Assembly: GCA_003586115.2 (NCBI GenBank)
Contig: QVOM02000070.1
Span: 436,219-500,218 of the forward strand
Source: Salvator merianae
Lineage: Eukaryota; Chordata; Lepidosauria; Squamata; Teiidae
Direction: 5' to 3'
Length of the DNA: 64,000 nucleotides
In this document: in pieces, positions 61,201-62,553 of the stretch
Position numbering within the stretch: position 1 is the stretch's first letter
Layout: each line of letters starts with the position of its first letter
Made by a program: the position numbers and the translations under genes
Notes under the pieces: generated by a model
What the model was told of the DNA's origin: nothing
The model's database searches: none
The model's input: only the letters and a program-made list of their open reading frames with translations

Positions 61201-62553
61201 CTGGTGTGAACACACAGCTGTGTGCCTGTGCCTGTGTGATCACGTGGCATTGCCAGTTGCCATGGCAGTGGCTGAAAGCTTCCTGACCACTGTCATAGCA
61301 CAGAACACAAGCAGGATGCCAGCATTCACACTGTGAATTCTGATATCCTGCTGGCAATCTGTTCTAAGACCTCGCAGTTCAGATGGTCTTCTCGCTGCAG
61401 CGTCTATTCCATTGTGGAATGTTCGCTGGCAAACATTCCGTGGTGGAAAGTGCAAAAAGCCCCTTAGTTTCATGCTTTACAAGGAAAGGGACACCTGAGC
61501 CTTTGTGTGAAAATGAAAACACGTAATCTAAAATGGTATTGTGCGATGGGTGGCCATATTATTTTCCCCTTATATATTTTCTGCAGGTTCTGCAATAATT
61601 TCCTCATTACAGTAAACTATTTTCTCACCATAATACCTCCAATTTCATGTTTGGGTTTCAAATCTAGGCTGTTTCTACAGTCTAACCCCCCTACTAAAGC
61701 TCTACTGGTCTGGCCATCAGCAGAAAAAGGTCATTCTTGTTTGGGCAGGCTTTTGGCAACGAAGCTGGTACCATTATTTTAACTGATGCTCTTATTTTAA
61801 ATATATATATATAATTTAATTTTACATTCCATTTAAAAATGTTAGTAAACCATCTTGGGCCCTATTTTCTGGAAGCAAAGACAGATAAAATTAACTAAAT
61901 AGATAAGTGAAATAAGATTATCTAGGCATTACAGATGAACACTGAGCTGTAAATAAAACTTGTTTAGATCTAATTATCATTAACGCACCACAAGATGTGT
62001 CTGATCTCCACTGGCTGACAGTGATGTTTGCTGCCTGACAACGCTCGGCATAAATCTGTAGAATTTCACACAGTACTGTCCGGTTGCCCCCAGACATGCA
62101 AAGTTCATAGGTGCAGCTTTCCATAAAACTGGAGAGTGGTAAGTTCTCTGAACAGTCTGCAAAAGGACCTGAGGATGACTTCAAGATGCCACAATAGTCC
62201 AGGCTTGAATAACGGTTCGTTTCTGTAGGAGAACACACCTGCTGCTCTTGGATATCCACACAGTAGTCCTCAGATGCCTTCACTTGCCAGCTCACAGCAA
62301 ACTGGGCCACTGATGTCACCAAAGATCCACTGGGAGTTAAGAAGTCATCAGCCATGTTCCCAGTCAATGTTCCACAGAGACCACAGGTGGCATTATGGTA
62401 ACTGATAGGAACAACAACCTCCACATAGCGATTCATCTTGTAGGAAAGTTCTATCCCCAAATCAGTGGTTATTTTAATCATGAATCCGCTGTGATGCACT
62501 CGGACCTTCCCTTCCAGAAGAGCCACAGGAAGGAAGGTCTTTGTCCCATTGAT
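3282..62553 (-). CDS. Partial gene for a giant multi-VWD/C8/TIL protein with C-terminal ZP domain (FCGBP / alpha-tectorin-like)
   Basis: This is the whole visible gene: 25 exons joined right to left, 10,151 coding nt. Every exon is open and bounded by AG acceptor and GT donor. Introns between modules are phase 1, the intron inside each VWD is phase 0, and C modules add one phase 0 and one phase 2 intron. Module order is partial unit, A1-B1-C1, A2-B2-C2, A3-C3, ZP. Proteins of this family (FCGBP, zonadhesin, tectorin) are secreted, disulfide-rich and work in mucus, sperm-egg adhesion or extracellular matrices. The ZP end suggests filament assembly as in tectorin or uromodulin, which is inference. 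Signal peptide, promoter, stop codon and poly(A) site are outside the window. Most annotation pipelines would probably call it IgGFc-binding protein-like; I cannot fix the orthologue from the sequence alone. Confidence 0.93.
3623..3923. mobile_element. hAT-like MITE with TAGAGATGTGCA ends
   Basis: 301 bp starting TAGAGATGTGCAAATTGG and ending CACATCTCTA. Flanking octamers atgtgctc and gtttgctt agree at 5 of 8 positions, so the insertion is old. The interior is rich in ggttcaaa/ttgaacc inverted motifs. The sister copy is at 25576. Confidence 0.7.
4146..4236 (+). repeat. ATT microsatellite adjoining GAT microsatellite
   Basis: About 17 TTA units followed by about 12 TGA units. They create poly-Tyr/poly-Asp frames on plus and poly-Ile/poly-His frames on minus. 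Confidence 0.95.
4850..5043 (-). mobile_element. tRNA-derived SINE
   Basis: Reading minus from about 5043: gtagctcagtggtagagc (A box) and ctggttcgataccc (B box) form a tRNA-like head, followed by the aggcaatggcaaaccacttc body and ending near tgttgaggtatcacc. The tRNA-like part lacks a proper tRNA fold end and continues into a SINE body, so it is not a tRNA gene. Confidence 0.75.
5088..5114 (+). repeat. TTTA microsatellite
   Basis: Run of tttatttatttatttattta followed by a retroposon-tail-like stretch (atttctatcctgccctgtac) up to about 5180. Confidence 0.85.
5182..5305. mobile_element. Short hairpin MITE (ggatattcc family), copy 1
   Basis: Inverted ends aggctgcatccagatg and tggacgcaacct, inner arms with tttggatattcc and ggaatatccaaat. 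A second copy lies at 27229-27372. Confidence 0.7.
5613..5797 (-). CDS. Exon 24: start of ZP domain (ZP-N)
   Basis: 185 nt, phase 1 in (acceptor tttcttccag), phase 0 out (donor gtagga). Reads [10 protein letters not shown], then [20 protein letters not shown] and ETCGTTVE. The pattern first cysteine, L-x-D-x-x-C, hydrophobic strand and CGT is that of the N-terminal ZP subdomain (C1 to C3). ZP modules polymerise egg coats, tectorial membrane and uromodulin filaments. An additional cysteine (ISRCLLF) may pair with a residue outside the window. Confidence 0.9.
5798..7658. other. Intron between exons 23 and 24
   Basis: Holds a fragment of the long hairpin repeat (about 7205-7365). The rest is AT-rich and has no recognisable gene. 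Phase is continuous (C + AC = His). Confidence 0.5.
7205..7365. mobile_element. Fragment of long hairpin repeat
   Basis: Matches the family through 'ttcgggaccagagcaggg', 'tgatctgaaccagcagtctg' and the end 'gagaggtgagtgtagaaggg', which is close to the end of the copy at 19989-20397. Confidence 0.5.
7659..7924 (-). CDS. Exon 23: stand-alone C8 domain (module C3)
   Basis: 266 nt, phase 2 in (acceptor cttctcag), phase 1 out (donor gtgagt). Reads [12 protein letters not shown] to RAAAHC. C8 hallmarks: [29 protein letters not shown]. It is the last C8 and is followed directly by the ZP domain, with no TIL between. Confidence 0.92.
9056..9240. repeat. Interspersed repeat segment, class not assigned
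   Basis: Contains the motif series gtcaagttgcaccttgga, tacgaaagctcatgctacc and tctaaggtgctactagaccc, which I associate with a widespread reptile interspersed repeat. Ends are not defined. Confidence 0.5.
9260..9450. mobile_element. hAT-like hairpin MITE with perfect 8-bp TSD
   Basis: 191 bp beginning CAAGGATCTCAAATTGCAG and ending CTGTAGTTTGAAATCTTTG, arms carrying ccagatgttcctggactaca and its inverse. The flanks gtttatgc (9252-9259) and gtttatgc (9451-9458) are identical. Confidence 0.85.
9862..10080. mobile_element. Hairpin MITE (gagttttaatccaactt family), copy 1
   Basis: 219 bp with terminal inverted repeats ggctacattcacgcctgag and aggtgtgaatgtagcc; interior arms read aacacatcagtgaagtgaca and gctgatgtattctctc. 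Sister copy at 25163-25380. Confidence 0.75.
10671..10957 (-). CDS. Exon 22: C-terminal half of VWD (module C3)
   Basis: 287 nt, phase 0 in (acceptor tcttcag), phase 2 out (donor gtaaga). Starts [15 protein letters not shown] is intact ([16 protein letters not shown]), matching the intact partner cysteine in exon 21. The only C module with the full VWD bridge set. Confidence 0.93.
10958..11782. other. Intron between exons 21 and 22
   Basis: 825 bp of unique-looking sequence with a C-rich run near 11306. No gene or repeat was recognised. Confidence 0.6.
11783..12175 (-). CDS. Exon 21: N-terminal half of VWD (module C3)
   Basis: 393 nt, phase 0 in (acceptor tttttgcag), phase 0 out (donor gtacat). 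Linker [10 protein letters not shown] to KLGC, then [16 protein letters not shown] with intact GDPH (12002-12013). Both cysteines of CAYEISKTC are kept, unlike exons 7 and 15. I placed the end at GKTVE by alignment with exons 7 and 15; the frame stays open a few codons further. Confidence 0.91.
12290..12700 (+). repeat. Two-copy dispersed repeat, copy 1
   Basis: Shares with 45030-45400, in the same orientation, gggtgaatttgagtctcaag, cctctgattatccac, ccaataggaggtgagcaagg, ggtaggagacttttagctg and cccagaaaatg. Not recognised as a known family. Confidence 0.7.
12785..13463. mobile_element. 679-bp hAT-like element with perfect TSD and nested palindromes
   Basis: Ends TAGGGGTGTGCACGAAG and CTTCGTGCACACCCCTA are exact inverted repeats, flanked by identical gaatgcag (12777-12784 and 13464-13471). 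Inside are cgaag-rich arms and a second palindrome, ggggtattagacagccaac at 12917-12938 and again near 13007, with its inverse between. No transposase frame is seen, so it is non-autonomous. Confidence 0.88.
13540..13632. mobile_element. Half of a 'ctgcactggg' hairpin MITE
   Basis: Reads ccgtagtctgcactagcatg through aaggtccagtgcagaaagga, equal to the right arm of the copy at 18967-19132. The left arm is missing. Confidence 0.6.
14620..14819 (-). CDS. Exon 20: stand-alone TIL domain (module C3)
   Basis: 200 nt, phase 1 in (acceptor ctgatgcag), phase 0 out (donor gtgagt). Reads [12 protein letters not shown] to [11 protein letters not shown] with all ten TIL cysteines plus GC. It follows exon 19 directly in phase (G + AT = Asp), so a transcript that joins A3 to C3 is in frame without a B module. 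Confidence 0.93.
14820..16477. other. Intron between exons 19 and 20; expected place of a missing B3 module
   Basis: In the two upstream cassettes a B module stands between A and C. Here only 1.66 kb separates A3 from C3. I find no VWD, C8 or TIL remnant on the minus strand. The intron has a GGGA microsatellite (15847-15871) and a short inverted segment (about 15598-15660). Confidence 0.6.
15847..15871 (+). repeat. GGGA microsatellite
   Basis: Run of gagggagggagggaggga within a purine-rich stretch. Confidence 0.9.
16478..17042 (-). CDS. Exon 19: C-terminal half of VWD plus C8 (module A3)
   Basis: 565 nt, phase 0 in (acceptor tcctag), phase 1 out (donor gtaagt). Starts [10 protein letters not shown], ends KMTGCG. 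The CGLCG site reads CGLGG followed by [10 protein letters not shown], identical over that stretch to exon 11 up to LDD. C8 cysteines are complete (FHC, PC, HCGII, KEC, NCVKDLC, LCKAI, QC, GCG). Confidence 0.93.
17043..18156. other. Intron between exons 18 and 19
   Basis: Holds an old LINE/SINE-tail-like segment (about 17280-17500, with ttttatcctgtcctgcttt) and a fragment of the long hairpin repeat (about 17535-17795). No gene is visible. Confidence 0.5.
17535..17795. mobile_element. Fragment of long hairpin repeat
   Basis: Carries ttctgatcagggagtccc, actggtagacctgtttaaac and ggcagaccagcaggctctgg, the shared core of the family with copies at 36805 and 46717. Confidence 0.6.
18157..18752 (-). 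CDS. Exon 18: TIL plus N-terminal half of VWD (module A3)
   Basis: 596 nt, phase 1 in (acceptor ttcctctag), phase 0 out (donor gtagga). TIL from [10 protein letters not shown] to [10 protein letters not shown], linker [10 protein letters not shown] to QGCYP, then VWD-N with [11 protein letters not shown]: the cleavage motif is GYLH (18373-18384). The pre-motif cysteine is a methionine ([11 protein letters not shown]). CRYMLTKYC is intact. Confidence 0.93.
18753..19643. other. Intron between exons 17 and 18
   Basis: Contains the best-preserved copy of the short 'ctgcactggg' hairpin (18967-19132). The remainder shows no recognisable element. Confidence 0.55.
18967..19132. mobile_element. 'ctgcactggg' hairpin MITE, best copy
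   Basis: 166 bp: left end ggccttttctgcactgggcc, right end ttactgcagaaagggcc, arms with agtctgcactagcatatgga and catctgcatgctggtgcaga. Further copies at 23372, 28560, 31067 and a half copy at 13540. Confidence 0.75.
19644..19909 (-). CDS. Exon 17: stand-alone C8 domain (module C2)
   Basis: 266 nt, phase 2 in (acceptor atgcttttag), phase 1 out (donor gtgagc). Reads [12 protein letters not shown] to KQLECG across the junctions. C8 hallmarks [26 protein letters not shown] and EMC are complete. Very close to exon 9. Confidence 0.93.
19989..20397. mobile_element. Long hairpin repeat copy
   Basis: Starts gccctttctgcacatgcc and ends gagtacaggaaggacct, with the core ggaggttctgatcaggatta ccagtcc and a palindromic middle. 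Non-coding, presumably a non-autonomous DNA transposon. Confidence 0.7.
20580..20876 (+). mobile_element. tRNA-derived SINE (Sauria-like) with ATT tail
   Basis: Head ggtggtgcaagtggctaagg and a weak B box ggagtttgaggcc, then body, then the 3' end gtaagccgctttgagttagc, aaaagcggggtataaaaacc and an ATT tail. The tail resembles the 3' end of Sauria SINEs. acaggaa occurs at both sides (near 20565 and 20878). Confidence 0.75.
21794..22080 (-). CDS. Exon 16: C-terminal half of VWD (module C2)
   Basis: 287 nt, phase 0 in (acceptor cattttcag), phase 2 out (donor gtaggt). Starts [10 protein letters not shown]. The CGLCG site reads RGMCG ([16 protein letters not shown]): first cysteine replaced by arginine, second kept. 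Together with exon 15 this removes one complete bridge. Otherwise colinear with exons 8 and 22. Confidence 0.92.
22081..23785. other. Intron between exons 15 and 16
   Basis: Holds an unassigned block (about 22490-22900) and a diverged copy of the 'ctgcactggg' hairpin (about 23372-23480), plus a short CA run near 23720. No gene is recognisable. Confidence 0.5.
23372..23480. mobile_element. Diverged 'ctgcactggg' hairpin MITE
   Basis: Reads gcacttattctggattatat, cccagaatagggacctgcc and acctgcatgctgttgcagac, as in the left half of other copies; the right half is mostly lost. Confidence 0.55.
23786..24181 (-). CDS. Exon 15: N-terminal half of VWD (module C2)
   Basis: 396 nt, phase 0 in (acceptor cccatcag), phase 0 out (donor gtctgt, the least canonical after GT). 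Linker [10 protein letters not shown] to KLGC, then [20 protein letters not shown] is intact (24008-24019), as is the cysteine before it. The second cysteine of CxYxLxxxC is lost ([12 protein letters not shown]), as in exon 7 but with a different residue. Confidence 0.92.
24182..24838. other. Intron between exons 14 and 15 with a LINE/SINE-like repeat
   Basis: About 24230-24570 starts tttatcccaccctatatctg and continues with the sequence type found again at 39040-39400 (ccctcttatgggttctcacc, ccctttaactgctgaag). I take it as the 3' portion of an old retroposon; class not assigned. Nothing else is visible. Confidence 0.5.
24839..25038 (-). CDS. Exon 14: stand-alone TIL domain (module C2)
   Basis: 200 nt, phase 1 in (acceptor cttggcag), phase 0 out (donor gtaagc). 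Reads [12 protein letters not shown] to [11 protein letters not shown] with all ten TIL cysteines (HC, ELC, APC, DLC, HLC, PLC, EGC, VC, KC, QC) plus the following GC. It is the reference for the two losses in exon 6. Confidence 0.93.
25163..25380. mobile_element. Hairpin MITE (gagttttaatccaactt family), copy 2
   Basis: 218 bp between gggcccagtcacacctaag and aggtatgactgggccc, with aacacatcagtgaagtaata and gctaatgtgttctttc arms as in copy 1. Confidence 0.75.
25576..25873. mobile_element. hAT-like MITE with TAGAGATGTGCA end, second copy
   Basis: Starts TAGAGATGTGCAAGTTC and ends ATGCACATCTCA. The flanks are ttaaatat on the left and ttaaatag on the right (7 of 8). The interior has the same ggttcaaacc motifs as the copy at 3623. 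Confidence 0.75.
26154..26429. mobile_element. hAT-like hairpin MITE, CAGCGG family, copy 2
   Basis: 276 bp, ends CAGCAGCAGATGGCAGC and GGTGGCCACCGCTG, flanked by gctatcct (26146-26153) and gctatccc (26430-26437), 7 of 8 identical. The left arm holds a partial tandem duplication (gggcctccgggcctcc twice), making it longer than the other copies. Confidence 0.85.
26507..27044 (-). CDS. Exon 13: C-terminal half of VWD plus degenerate C8 (module B2)
   Basis: 538 nt, phase 0 in (acceptor ctctttcag), phase 1 out (donor gtaggt). Begins [15 protein letters not shown] is intact ([14 protein letters not shown]). It is 27 nt shorter than exon 5 and lacks three of its cysteines: the two at the VWD/C8 boundary (SGC and PEC) and the second of CVYDLC, which reads CISDVY. 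The boundary cysteine normally bonds to the one lost in exon 12 (GNST). Confidence 0.9.
27229..27372. mobile_element. Short hairpin MITE (ggatattcc family), copy 2
   Basis: Ends cttaggctgcattcagac and gtctagatgcagcctaag are near-exact inverted repeats; arms tggatattccggaataaag and ttctggaatatccaaat. Confidence 0.8.
27696..27964. mobile_element. GC-rich hAT-like MITE
   Basis: 269 bp, ends CAGTGGCATAGCAAGCGGGG and TTTAGCTACGCCGCTG, flanked by cagtggag (27688-27695) and cagtagag (27965-27972), 7 of 8 identical. The CpG-rich interior gives long spurious frames on both strands and could be mistaken for a CpG island. Confidence 0.85.
28078..28450. mobile_element. Long hairpin repeat copy
   Basis: Begins ttggccctttctgcacag and ends ggcctttcagtgcagaaacg, with ggaccagtgggccccaatcc and caaagctcatgtgagctttg in the arms. 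Confidence 0.65.
28560..28720. mobile_element. 'ctgcactggg' hairpin MITE copy
   Basis: Contains catccacatgctagtgcaga, gcctgccatagtctg-like arm and attccaggatataatccaga, as in 18967-19132. Confidence 0.65.
29471..29765 (+). mobile_element. CR1/L2-like LINE remnant
   Basis: Reads gggaacataagacgagcctt, gctggaccaggccacagccc and cctccatgaatttgtctaac, a recurrent reptile LINE-associated sequence, also found at 45930 and 50805. Assignment to CR1 is from memory of the motif, not from a search. Confidence 0.55.
29855..30459 (-). CDS. Exon 12: TIL plus N-terminal half of VWD (module B2)
   Basis: 605 nt, phase 1 in (acceptor tcctttag), phase 0 out (donor gtaagc). TIL from [10 protein letters not shown] to [10 protein letters not shown] is complete. 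Relative to exon 4, two linker cysteines are gone (QKMHQC for QMFCQC, and VVIAVDPTC for TIKCTKSSC), and the VWD cysteine of GTCKY is replaced ([13 protein letters not shown]), which creates an NST sequon. The cleavage motif is GFLH (30071-30082). The open frame and splice sites argue that it is still translated. Confidence 0.92.
30684..30894. mobile_element. hAT-like hairpin MITE, CAGCGG family, copy 3
   Basis: 211 bp, ends CAGCGGGAGCC and GGCAGCCACCACTG, flanked by gttatttt (30676-30683) and gtaatttt (30895-30902), 7 of 8 identical. Arms contain gcacaaagcatgcc and ggcatgctttgcgc. Confidence 0.88.
31067..31191. mobile_element. 'ctgcactggg' hairpin MITE copy (short)
   Basis: Left aaccctttctgcactgg, right cccagtgtggaaagggcc; middle gcctgcactagcatgcaggc is a perfect small palindrome. 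Confidence 0.7.
31278..31325 (+). repeat. Purine-rich GAGGAA tract
   Basis: About 48 bp of aggaagaggaagaaagagga-type sequence. Confidence 0.85.
33122..33692 (-). CDS. Exon 11: C-terminal half of VWD plus C8 (module A2)
   Basis: 571 nt, phase 0 in (acceptor tcctag), phase 1 out (donor gtacag). Starts [10 protein letters not shown], ends EITKCG. CGLCG is altered to CGLGG ([16 protein letters not shown]), the same change as in exon 19, which points to A2 and A3 being sisters. C8 is complete. An additional cysteine ([10 protein letters not shown]) stands where other A modules have tyrosine; it has no obvious partner. Confidence 0.92.
34176..34204 (+). repeat. TG microsatellite
   Basis: About 14 uninterrupted TG units. 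Confidence 0.95.
34224..34438 (+). repeat. 108-bp tandem duplication
   Basis: gttgctctgccatcttgctc starts at 34224 and gttgctctgtcatcttgctc at 34332. The rest of both units aligns (gccaccagaaagctgtgaac against gccaccagaaagttgtgagc; aagtggagaagagacag against aagaggagaagagacag). Confidence 0.85.
36228..36650. mobile_element. 'tggaatgttc' hairpin repeat copy
   Basis: Starts near tcacactttccgctgtggaa and contains gctgtggagcacagttttgt gctccacagc, a palindrome. Shared with 38575, 48672 and 61060. It gives a spurious 186-codon frame. Confidence 0.65.
36805..37275. mobile_element. Long hairpin repeat copy
   Basis: Starts agggcctttatgcatgga and ends taaatgcagaaaggacc. Arms hold ccttaatctggatcactggt and agacctacttaattgggtct. 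About 470 bp, among the most complete copies. Confidence 0.7.
37494..38092 (-). CDS. Exon 10: TIL plus N-terminal half of VWD (module A2)
   Basis: 599 nt, phase 1 in (acceptor ctccactag), phase 0 out (donor gtaaga). TIL from [10 protein letters not shown] to [10 protein letters not shown], linker [10 protein letters not shown] to RGCYP, then VWD-N. The cleavage motif is replaced by SHSQ (37710-37721; [13 protein letters not shown]), so self-cleavage is not expected. The pre-motif cysteine is a methionine. CKYVLSTYC is intact. Same length and layout as exon 2. Confidence 0.93.
38575..38935. mobile_element. 'tggaatgttc' hairpin repeat copy
   Basis: Contains attccaccacgaaatgttca, gcaaacattccatatggtgg and agctatggagcacaaattgg tgctccacagct. 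Confidence 0.65.
39040..39400 (+). repeat. LINE/SINE-like interspersed repeat
   Basis: Starts tatttatttatttatt, then tttttatcctgcaggtcaca, and continues to cccttaactgctgaaagggc and gggatacaagccatttgggg, parallel to 24230-24570. Confidence 0.55.
40190..40455 (-). CDS. Exon 9: stand-alone C8 domain (module C1)
   Basis: 266 nt, phase 2 in (acceptor cttttgcag), phase 1 out (donor gtaagc). Reads [12 protein letters not shown] at the junction with exon 8 and ends RRGTGC. C8 hallmarks: [29 protein letters not shown]. Same length as exons 17 and 23. NAT is a glycosylation sequon shared with exon 17. Confidence 0.92.
40456..41086. other. Intron between exons 8 and 9
   Basis: 631 bp. It has a short CA run near 40530, a TA run at about 40733-40750 and no recognised gene. 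This phase 2 intron between VWD and C8 exists only in C modules. Confidence 0.6.
40733..40750 (+). repeat. TA microsatellite
   Basis: Run tatatatatatatatat. Confidence 0.85.
41087..41373 (-). CDS. Exon 8: C-terminal half of VWD (module C1)
   Basis: 287 nt, phase 0 in (acceptor gaggacag), phase 2 out (donor gtaagg). Starts [10 protein letters not shown]. The usual CGLCG reads SGMCG ([16 protein letters not shown]): the first cysteine is a serine, the second is kept. The calcium-loop residues NGDPTDD are intact. Same length as exons 16 and 22. Confidence 0.92.
41374..43698. other. Intron between exons 7 and 8
   Basis: Contains a short ATG microsatellite (about 41942-41966) and a fragment of the 'actacaactcccag' hairpin repeat near 43455-43560. 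The rest (41400-43440) shows no recognisable gene or element. Confidence 0.5.
41942..41966 (+). repeat. ATG microsatellite
   Basis: Short run atgatgatgatgatgatgatg. Confidence 0.85.
43699..44091 (-). CDS. Exon 7: N-terminal half of VWD (module C1)
   Basis: 393 nt, phase 0 in (acceptor ttatacag) and phase 0 out (donor gtgagt). Linker [10 protein letters not shown] to QLGC, then [20 protein letters not shown] is intact (43918-43929) and the cysteine before it is kept. The second cysteine of the CxYxLxxxC motif is lost ([12 protein letters not shown]). Its structural partner in exon 8 is lost as well. Two close N-glycosylation sequons (NSS, NHSS) are present. Confidence 0.92.
44092..44711. other. 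Intron between exons 6 and 7
   Basis: 620 bp with a C homopolymer of about 16 (44503-44518) and no recognised element. It separates TIL from VWD-N, an intron that A and B modules do not have. Confidence 0.6.
44503..44518 (+). repeat. C homopolymer
   Basis: About 16 consecutive C. Confidence 0.95.
44712..44911 (-). CDS. Exon 6: stand-alone TIL domain (module C1)
   Basis: 200 nt, phase 1 in (acceptor tcttcacag), phase 0 out (donor gtgaga). Reads [12 protein letters not shown] through [11 protein letters not shown]. Two TIL cysteines are missing: the third (CGSPVHKSC, where sisters have CxxPC) and the fifth (AAYGTAC, where sisters have HLC or TQC). In TIL-type inhibitors cysteines 3 and 5 pair, so exactly one bridge is lost. 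Equivalent exons are 14 and 20, both of 200 nt. Confidence 0.9.
45030..45400 (+). repeat. Two-copy dispersed repeat, copy 2
   Basis: Shares gggtgaatctgagactcaag, cctctgattattcac, ccaatgggaggcgagcaagg, ggtaggagacttttagctg and cccagaaaatg with 12290-12700. Confidence 0.7.
45657..45857. mobile_element. hAT-like hairpin MITE, CAGCGG family, copy 4 (nearly perfect palindrome)
   Basis: 201 bp whose two arms of about 90 bp differ at only a few positions (ccactgggcc against ccaccgggcc; gatgcagcagg against gacgtagcagg). Ends CAGCGGCGGTGCGTGCC and its inverse. Flanks tgagcaac (45649-45656) and cgagcaac (45858-45865), 7 of 8 identical. It gives matching frames on opposite strands. Confidence 0.92.
45930..46660. 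mobile_element. CR1/L2-like LINE remnants
   Basis: cataagaacataagcagtat, ggattggaccagtggcccgc and cagtctgttctcccagtgac at 45935-46010, with a second, inverted or repeated piece near 46370-46640 (agtctgttctcacaatgcca, acaagtacacccctt). Confidence 0.55.
46717..47232. mobile_element. Long hairpin repeat copy
   Basis: Left ggccctttagttctgttc, right tgcaagaaggccc; core gcagccttgatctggatcac tggtagacc. The longest copy at about 515 bp. Confidence 0.65.
47829..48393 (-). CDS. Exon 5: C-terminal half of VWD plus C8 (module B1)
   Basis: 565 nt, phase 0 in (acceptor aaatcag), phase 1 out. The donor is gtgtat, weaker than the others but in the conserved place after FCG. Starts [10 protein letters not shown]. 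Carries intact CGLCG ([15 protein letters not shown]) and a full C8 cysteine set (SGC, PEC, KC, AACH, DCVYDLC, LC, AAC, FCG). It is the reference against which the losses in exon 13 are read. Confidence 0.92.
48672..49047. mobile_element. 'tggaatgttc' related hairpin repeat copy
   Basis: Fills most of the intron between exons 4 and 5 (48394-49209). Left cctgttcgcacttacc, right gccagtgcaaaaaggcctt; palindromic parts acactgcgagtgttgtaggc and agaatggtataattatgcca ttct. Confidence 0.55.
49210..49808 (-). CDS. Exon 4: TIL plus N-terminal half of VWD (module B1)
   Basis: 599 nt, phase 1 in (acceptor gtttcag), phase 0 out (donor gtaaat). TIL from [10 protein letters not shown] to [10 protein letters not shown], cysteine-rich linker ([28 protein letters not shown]), then VWD-N reading [16 protein letters not shown]. 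The self-cleavage motif is changed to GHLH (49426-49437). The pre-motif cysteine and both cysteines of CKYILAQSC are kept. It is the intact member of the B class; exon 12 is its diverged sister. Confidence 0.93.
49809..51942. other. Intron between exons 3 and 4
   Basis: Contains a CR1/L2-like remnant (about 50805-51205), a piece of the 'actacaactcccag' repeat near 51770-51860, and otherwise unremarkable sequence. A short hairpin-like segment near 49930-50190 could be another MITE remnant but I could not define its ends. Confidence 0.5.
50805..51205 (+). mobile_element. CR1/L2-like LINE remnant
   Basis: ccctgctggattgggccata, ctcacacagtggcccacga, tcaagcagaagatggcag, cctccatgaatttgtctaat and ctaaattccgtagactgatg appear in the order known for this repeat at 29471. 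Confidence 0.6.
51943..52501 (-). CDS. Exon 3: C-terminal half of VWD plus C8 (module A1)
   Basis: 559 nt, phase 0 in (acceptor ttttag), phase 1 out (donor gtgagc). Begins [10 protein letters not shown] and ends EIVECG. The usual CGLCG reads CGLSG ([11 protein letters not shown]), so the second cysteine is a serine. Its partner, the cysteine before GDPH in exon 2, is also gone. C8 cysteines are present (FHC, PHC, KACGII, KSC, NCVKDMC, LCEIL, KC, ECG). Same class as exons 11 and 19. Confidence 0.92.
55230..55880 (+). repeat. Diverged tandem duplication, period near 330 bp
   Basis: Unit one and unit two share cagccctttaaata (about 55319 and 55650), ccactttatttctgcccact (about 55480 and 55807), cttttgttgaaaaaat and gttttgaat, in the same order and spacing. 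Origin not recognised. Confidence 0.8.
56021..56198. mobile_element. hAT-like MITE, CAGCGG family, copy 5
   Basis: 178 bp, ends GAGTGGTGGCAGATAGC and ACAAGCCACCACTG (first base changed from C to G), flanked by identical gaattaga (56013-56020 and 56199-56206). Confidence 0.85.
58290..58724 (+). mobile_element. 5'-truncated L1 LINE with perfect 16-bp target duplication
   Basis: 435 bp between exact copies of cagaatcctagctcct (58274-58289 and 58725-58740). The plus strand carries the end of L1 ORF2 ([26 protein letters not shown], ending GFEE and stop at 58568-58570), then a short 3' UTR and an A-rich end. The frame is unbroken but lacks endonuclease and reverse transcriptase, so it is inactive. 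Confidence 0.88.
59163..59761 (-). CDS. Exon 2: TIL plus N-terminal half of VWD (module A1)
   Basis: 599 nt, phase 1 in (acceptor cttcaacag), phase 0 out (donor gtaagg). The TIL domain runs from [10 protein letters not shown] to [10 protein letters not shown], followed by a short cysteine-rich linker ([10 protein letters not shown] to RGCYP) and then VWD-N with [15 protein letters not shown] (codons at 59379-59390) is the self-cleavage motif of FCGBP and gel-forming mucins. The cysteine that normally stands three to four residues before GDPH is replaced ([11 protein letters not shown]). Both cysteines of CKYTLSKYC are kept. It is closest to exons 10 and 18. Confidence 0.93.
60445..60850. mobile_element. 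Long hairpin repeat copy
   Basis: Contains gtaggtctggaccagccagg, ggtctaccagtgatccagat and ggatcactctgtcctatgca; right end ggataaaggccctt. Confidence 0.6.
60866..60898 (+). repeat. GAATT microsatellite
   Basis: Six GAATT units. Confidence 0.95.
61060..61465. mobile_element. 'tggaatgttc' hairpin repeat copy, reverse
   Basis: Contains ccattgtggaatgttcgctg gcaaac near the right end and agctgtggagcacaaaacca tgctccacagctg in the middle. Confidence 0.65.
61989..62553 (-). CDS. Exon 1 of the visible set: C-terminal half of VWD plus C8 (unit 0)
   Basis: 565 nt, entering in phase 0 after acceptor ctttag and leaving in phase 1 at donor gtgcgt. The protein starts [10 protein letters not shown] and ends SDTSCG. 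The VWD half carries an intact CGLCG motif followed by an acidic calcium-type loop (NMADDF). The C8 half has the expected cysteine series (DYC, QVC, DYC, FADC, SCTYELC, LCEIL, ERC, SCG). It does not match the A, B or C classes downstream, so it belongs to a unit before the super-repeat. Its TIL and VWD-N exon is outside the window. Confidence 0.9.

Larger units (their letters stand above)
59762..61988. other. Intron between exons 1 and 2
   Basis: It contains a copy of the long 'CTGATCCAGAT' hairpin repeat (about 60445-60850), a GAATT microsatellite (60866-60898), a copy of the 'tggaatgttcgctggcaaac' hairpin repeat in reverse orientation (about 61060-61465), and AT-rich sequence with a short TA run near 61800. 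No extra exon is needed: exon 1 leaves in phase 1 (G) and exon 2 completes the codon (GAA). Confidence 0.6.
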
